Assembly: GCA_051005135.1 (NCBI GenBank)
Contig: JBPCJQ010000086.1
Location: 1-53,030 of the forward strand
DNA from: DATAQC01 sp051005135
Lineage (GTDB): Bacteria > Actinomycetota > Acidimicrobiia > Acidimicrobiales > AC-14
DNA length: 53,030 nt
Direction: 5' to 3'
Position 1 is the stretch's first letter, and the number at the start of each line of letters is the position of its first letter. A program made the translations under genes and the position numbers. The notes under the pieces are model-generated. The model ran no database searches and had not been told where the DNA came from. It worked only from the letters and a program-made list of their open reading frames with translations. Shown piece after piece: positions 50,407 to 53,030 of the stretch.

Positions 50407-51957
50407 ATGGACGGCGTGGCCGCCGACGACCGCCCCCGGGAGGCATGCGGGGTCTTCGGGGTGTACGCCCCGGGCCAGCCGGTGGCCCACCTCACCTACC
50501 GGGGGCTGTACGCGGTGCAGCACAGGGGGCAGGAGTCGGCGGGCATGGCCGTCAGCGACGGCGACAGCATCACCGTCGTCAAGGACATGGGTCTGGTCAC
50601 CAACGTGTTCAACGAGCGCAACCTGGCCCCGCTGAACGGCCACCTGGCCATCGGTCACACCCGCTACTCCACCACCGGCGCCAGCACCTGGCTCAACGCC
50701 CAGCCCATCTACCGGGGTGTCGGCGATGCCGAGTTCGCCCTGGGCCACAACGGCAACCTGGTCAACACCGCCGAGCTGGCCGCCGACCTGGGAGTGCTGG
50801 CAGGCACGGTATCGAGCGACAGCGACGTGGTGGCCGAGCTGTTGCAGGAGGCCATCGTGGAGGCAGGGCCGGGGGCGCGCAGCGACGGGCGTGATCTCGA
50901 GCGGGCTCTGCTCGGGGTGCTGCCCCGCCTCCGGGGGGCCTTCTCGTTCGTGCTCATGGACGCCGCCCACGTGATCGGCGTGCGCGACCCCAACGGGTTC
51001 CGGCCCTTGTGCCTGGGTCGCCTCGACAGCGGGTGGGTGCTGGCGTCGGAGACCCCGGCCCTCGACATCGTGGGTGCCCACTTCGTGCGCGAGGTCGAGC
51101 CCGGCGAGATGGTGGTGATCGATACCACCGGCGCCCGCTCTCTGCACCCCTTCGCGGCCGAGGCCATCGAGCCCAAGCTCTGCCTCTTCGAGTTCGTCTA
51201 CTTCGCCCGTCCCGACAGCCGTCTCTACGGCCAGACCGTGCACAGCGCTCGCCAGCGCATGGGCGAGCTGCTGGCCGACCAGGCGCCCCTGCCGGCGCCT
51301 GCCCCCGGGTCACCCCCAGGGTCCGAGCGGCCCTCTGAGCGGGCGACAGGCGAGGCCATGGTCATGCCCGTGCCGGAGTCGGGAATCCCCGCGGCCGAGG
51401 GCTATGCCCGGCGCAGCGGCATCCCCTTCGGCCACGGCCTAGTGAAGAACCGCTACATCGGCCGCACGTTCATCGTGCCCACCCAGAGCGAGCGGGCTTC
51501 GGGGGTGCGCATGAAGCTCAACCCCATCGGCGACAACATCGCCGGCAAGCGCCTGGTGGTGGTCGACGACTCCATCGTGCGGGGAACCACCACCCGGGCC
51601 ATGGTGGCCATGCTGCGCGAGGCGGGCGCAGCCGAGATCCACCTGCGCATCTCCTCGCCGCCCTACCGGTGGCCGTGCTACTACGGCATGGACACGGGGA
51701 GCCGCGCCCAGCTCCTGGCCGCCGACCTCACCATCCCCCAGGTGCGCGACTACCTGGGCTGCGACACGCTCGCCTACCTCGAGCTCGACCACCTCCTCAC
51801 CGCCACCGGCGCGGCCGGCTCGGGCTTCTGCACCGCGTGCCTCACCGGTAACTACCCGGTGCCCGTACCCGGCATGGCCCCGGCTGTCGCCGACGACGCG
51901 CCGGCGGTACCTGCACCCGACGGGCCCCTGGTCGACCCAGTCCACCCCTGTGGCTGA
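50407..51957 (+). CDS. purF: Amidophosphoribosyltransferase, Fe-S type
   Basis: A 516-residue enzyme making phosphoribosylamine from PRPP and glutamine. A 13-residue propeptide precedes Cys14 in REACGVFGVYAP, which becomes the N-terminal nucleophile after cleavage. Glutaminase parts are YAVQHRGQESAG, IGHTRYSTTG and LGHNGNLVN. The PRPP site is LVVVDDSIVRGTTTR. Four Cys fit the B. subtilis-type 4Fe-4S cluster: PKLCLFEFVYFARPDS, RWPCYYGMD and FCTACLTGNYP. An extra Pro/Ser/Arg-rich stretch of about 20 residues sits before MVMPVPESG. Confidence 0.95.
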   Translation: MDGVAADDRPREACGVFGVYAPGQPVAHLTYRGLYAVQHRGQESAGMAVSDGDSITVVKDMGLVTNVFNERNLAPLNGHLAIGHTRYSTTGASTWLNAQPIYRGVGDAEFALGHNGNLVNTAELAADLGVLAGTVSSDSDVVAELLQEAIVEAGPGARSDGRDLERALLGVLPRLRGAFSFVLMDAAHVIGVRDPNGFRPLCLGRLDSGWVLASETPALDIVGAHFVREVEPGEMVVIDTTGARSLHPFAAEAIEPKLCLFEFVYFARPDSRLYGQTVHSARQRMGELLADQAPLPAPAPGSPPGSERPSERATGEAMVMPVPESGIPAAEGYARRSGIPFGHGLVKNRYIGRTFIVPTQSERASGVRMKLNPIGDNIAGKRLVVVDDSIVRGTTTRAMVAMLREAGAAEIHLRISSPPYRWPCYYGMDTGSRAQLLAADLTIPQVRDYLGCDTLAYLELDHLLTATGAAGSGFCTACLTGNYPVPVPGMAPAVADDAPAVPAPDGPLVDPVHPCG

Positions 51958-53030
51958 GACCTACGCCCGGGCCGGTGTCGACATCGCCGCCGGCGAGGAG
52001 GCGGTGGAACGCATCAAGGGCAAGGTCGCCAAGACCTTCCGCCCCGAGGTGCTAGGTGACATCGGCGGCTTCGGCGGGATGTTCGCCCTGGATGTGGGCC
52101 GGTACCGCCATCCCGTGCTGGTCTCCTCCACCGACACGGTGGGCACCAAGGCCCTGGTGGCCGCGGCCACCGGACGCTACGGGACCATCGGCATCGACCT
52201 GGTGGCCATGGTGGTCGACGACATCGCCGTGCACGGGGCTGAGCCGCTCTTCCTGCTGGACACCATCTCGGTGGGCCACCTGGTGCCCGATCAGGTAGAG
52301 CAGATCGTGGAAGGGGTCATCGAGGGATGCCATAGGGCGGGATGCTCCCTCATTGGCGGCGAGATGGCCGAGAACCCCGACCTGTTCCCGCCCGACCGCT
52401 TCGACCTGGCCGGCTTCGCGGTGGGAGTGGCCGAGCGTGACCGCCTGGTCACCGGCGACAGAGTGCGACCCGGAGACCACCTCATCGGCCTCCCCTCGCC
52501 GGGGCTGCGCTGCAACGGCTACTCACTGGCTCGCCGGGTGCTCCTCGACGTGGGGGGCCGGTCTCTCGACGATCCCGCCTGGGAGGGCGCCCACAACCAC
52601 ACCGTGGCCGATGAGCTGTTGCGCCCGTCGGTGATCTACGCCCCCGCGGTGGTGGCCCTTTGCCAGGCGGTCGACGTTCGGGCAGTGGCCCACATCACCG
52701 GTGGAGGCCTACCTGCCAACATCGCCCGTGTCCTCCCTCACAGGTGTGGCGCGGTCGTGAGCACGGCATCCTGGGCGAGGCCCCGGGTGTTCTCCGAGAT
52801 CCAGCGGATCGGCCAGGTGGCCGACGAGGAGATGGCCAAGGTGTTCAACCTCGGCATCGGTATGGTCGTCATCGTCCACCCTCCCGACGTATTCAAGGCC
52901 CACGATGTGCTGCGCAGCACCGGCATCCAGAGCGTCGACATCGGCGAGGTGACGCCCGGCGACGGCCAGGTTCGTCTCGACAGTCGGGGGGGGGGGGGGT
53001 CCCCCACACCCCCCCCAACACAAAAAAGAA
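51950..53030 (+). CDS. purM: Phosphoribosylformylglycinamidine cyclo-ligase, 3' end lost
   Basis: About 345 trusted residues of the enzyme turning FGAM into AIR. GTG 51950 overlaps purF by 8 nt. YARAGVDIAAGEEAVERIK, GGFGGMFAL, VSSTDTVGTKALVA, GIDLVAMVVDDIAVHGAEPLFLLD, LIGGEMAENPDLF and AHITGGGLPANIARVLP are PurM hallmarks. VFNLGIGMVVIVHP marks the C-terminal domain. The protein is close to complete, as GQVRLDS is normally within about ten residues of the end. Bases from 52986 on are not credible coding sequence. Confidence 0.94.
   Translation, partial: MAETYARAGVDIAAGEEAVERIKGKVAKTFRPEVLGDIGGFGGMFALDVGRYRHPVLVSSTDTVGTKALVAAATGRYGTIGIDLVAMVVDDIAVHGAEPLFLLDTISVGHLVPDQVEQIVEGVIEGCHRAGCSLIGGEMAENPDLFPPDRFDLAGFAVGVAERDRLVTGDRVRPGDHLIGLPSPGLRCNGYSLARRVLLDVGGRSLDDPAWEGAHNHTVADELLRPSVIYAPAVVALCQAVDVRAVAHITGGGLPANIARVLPHRCGAVVSTASWARPRVFSEIQRIGQVADEEMAKVFNLGIGMVVIVHPPDVFKAHDVLRSTGIQSVDIGEVTPGDGQVRLDSRGGGGSPTPPPTQKR
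52986..53030. other. Low-complexity contig end, probable sequencing artefact
   Basis: A run of 14 G, then T, then C-rich and A-rich runs ending CAAAAAAGAA. It replaces the last codons of purM and is unlike any other base composition in the window. Confidence 0.8.

Overview
This 53 kb window is a chromosomal contig end from a high-GC member of the Actinomycetota, most like Acidimicrobiia. The evidence is the very high GC, the many GTG starts, the GAAC-N4-GTTC type SOS boxes, the HelD/HelR-type helicase, the MurA with Asp at the catalytic Cys position, the coproporphyrin-type heme genes, the LLM (F420-type) oxidoreductase and the dense 4-nt overlaps between genes. The lineage is inferred from gene content and is not proven. 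No rRNA, tRNA, CRISPR array, prophage or insertion sequence was seen. The last 45 bases look like a low-quality read end.

Layout. 1-9.3 kb: a partial LysM protein diverging from lexA across a control region with four SOS boxes; a mycosin-like protease with dapE and dapD (lysine/diaminopimelate); a VOC protein; an unknown protein; and a MoxR ATPase - VWA/metallopeptidase-like protein - unknown protein operon. 9.3-17 kb: HelD-type helicase coupled to murA, an L,D-transpeptidase, three very small ORFs, a methyltransferase and an M48 peptidase. 17-24.4 kb: metallo-hydrolase and LLM oxidoreductase, a cation efflux protein, two gene remnants, thiC under a TPP riboswitch, and MauE/DoxX- and YihY-type membrane proteins. 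24.4-30.2 kb: a tightly coupled run hemE - ferrochelatase - porphyrinogen oxidase - aldehyde dehydrogenase - ATP-dependent DNA ligase.

30.2-39.4 kb: one minus-strand operon, urtABCDE-ureABCFGD, in which the ABC transporter imports urea and the urease releases ammonia from it. 39.4-41.3 kb: a 2-hydroxyacid dehydrogenase and a histidine phosphatase. 41.3-53 kb: purine biosynthesis purA-D-E-B-C-S-Q, then a conserved opposite-strand protein, then purL-F-M. Most steps from phosphoribosylamine to AICAR plus adenylosuccinate synthesis are present.

The least explained signals are three intergenic palindromes of exactly 49 bp. Each has 22-nt arms, a 5-nt centre and shared GTTC...GAAC ends, while the inner stem sequences differ between copies but are kept self-complementary. 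Others are an 80-bp GC-rich repeat, one copy of which lies inside the LysM coding region; a possible three-stem RNA fold between convergent genes; and a recurrent TANNNT-N6-7-start arrangement that suggests leaderless transcripts.
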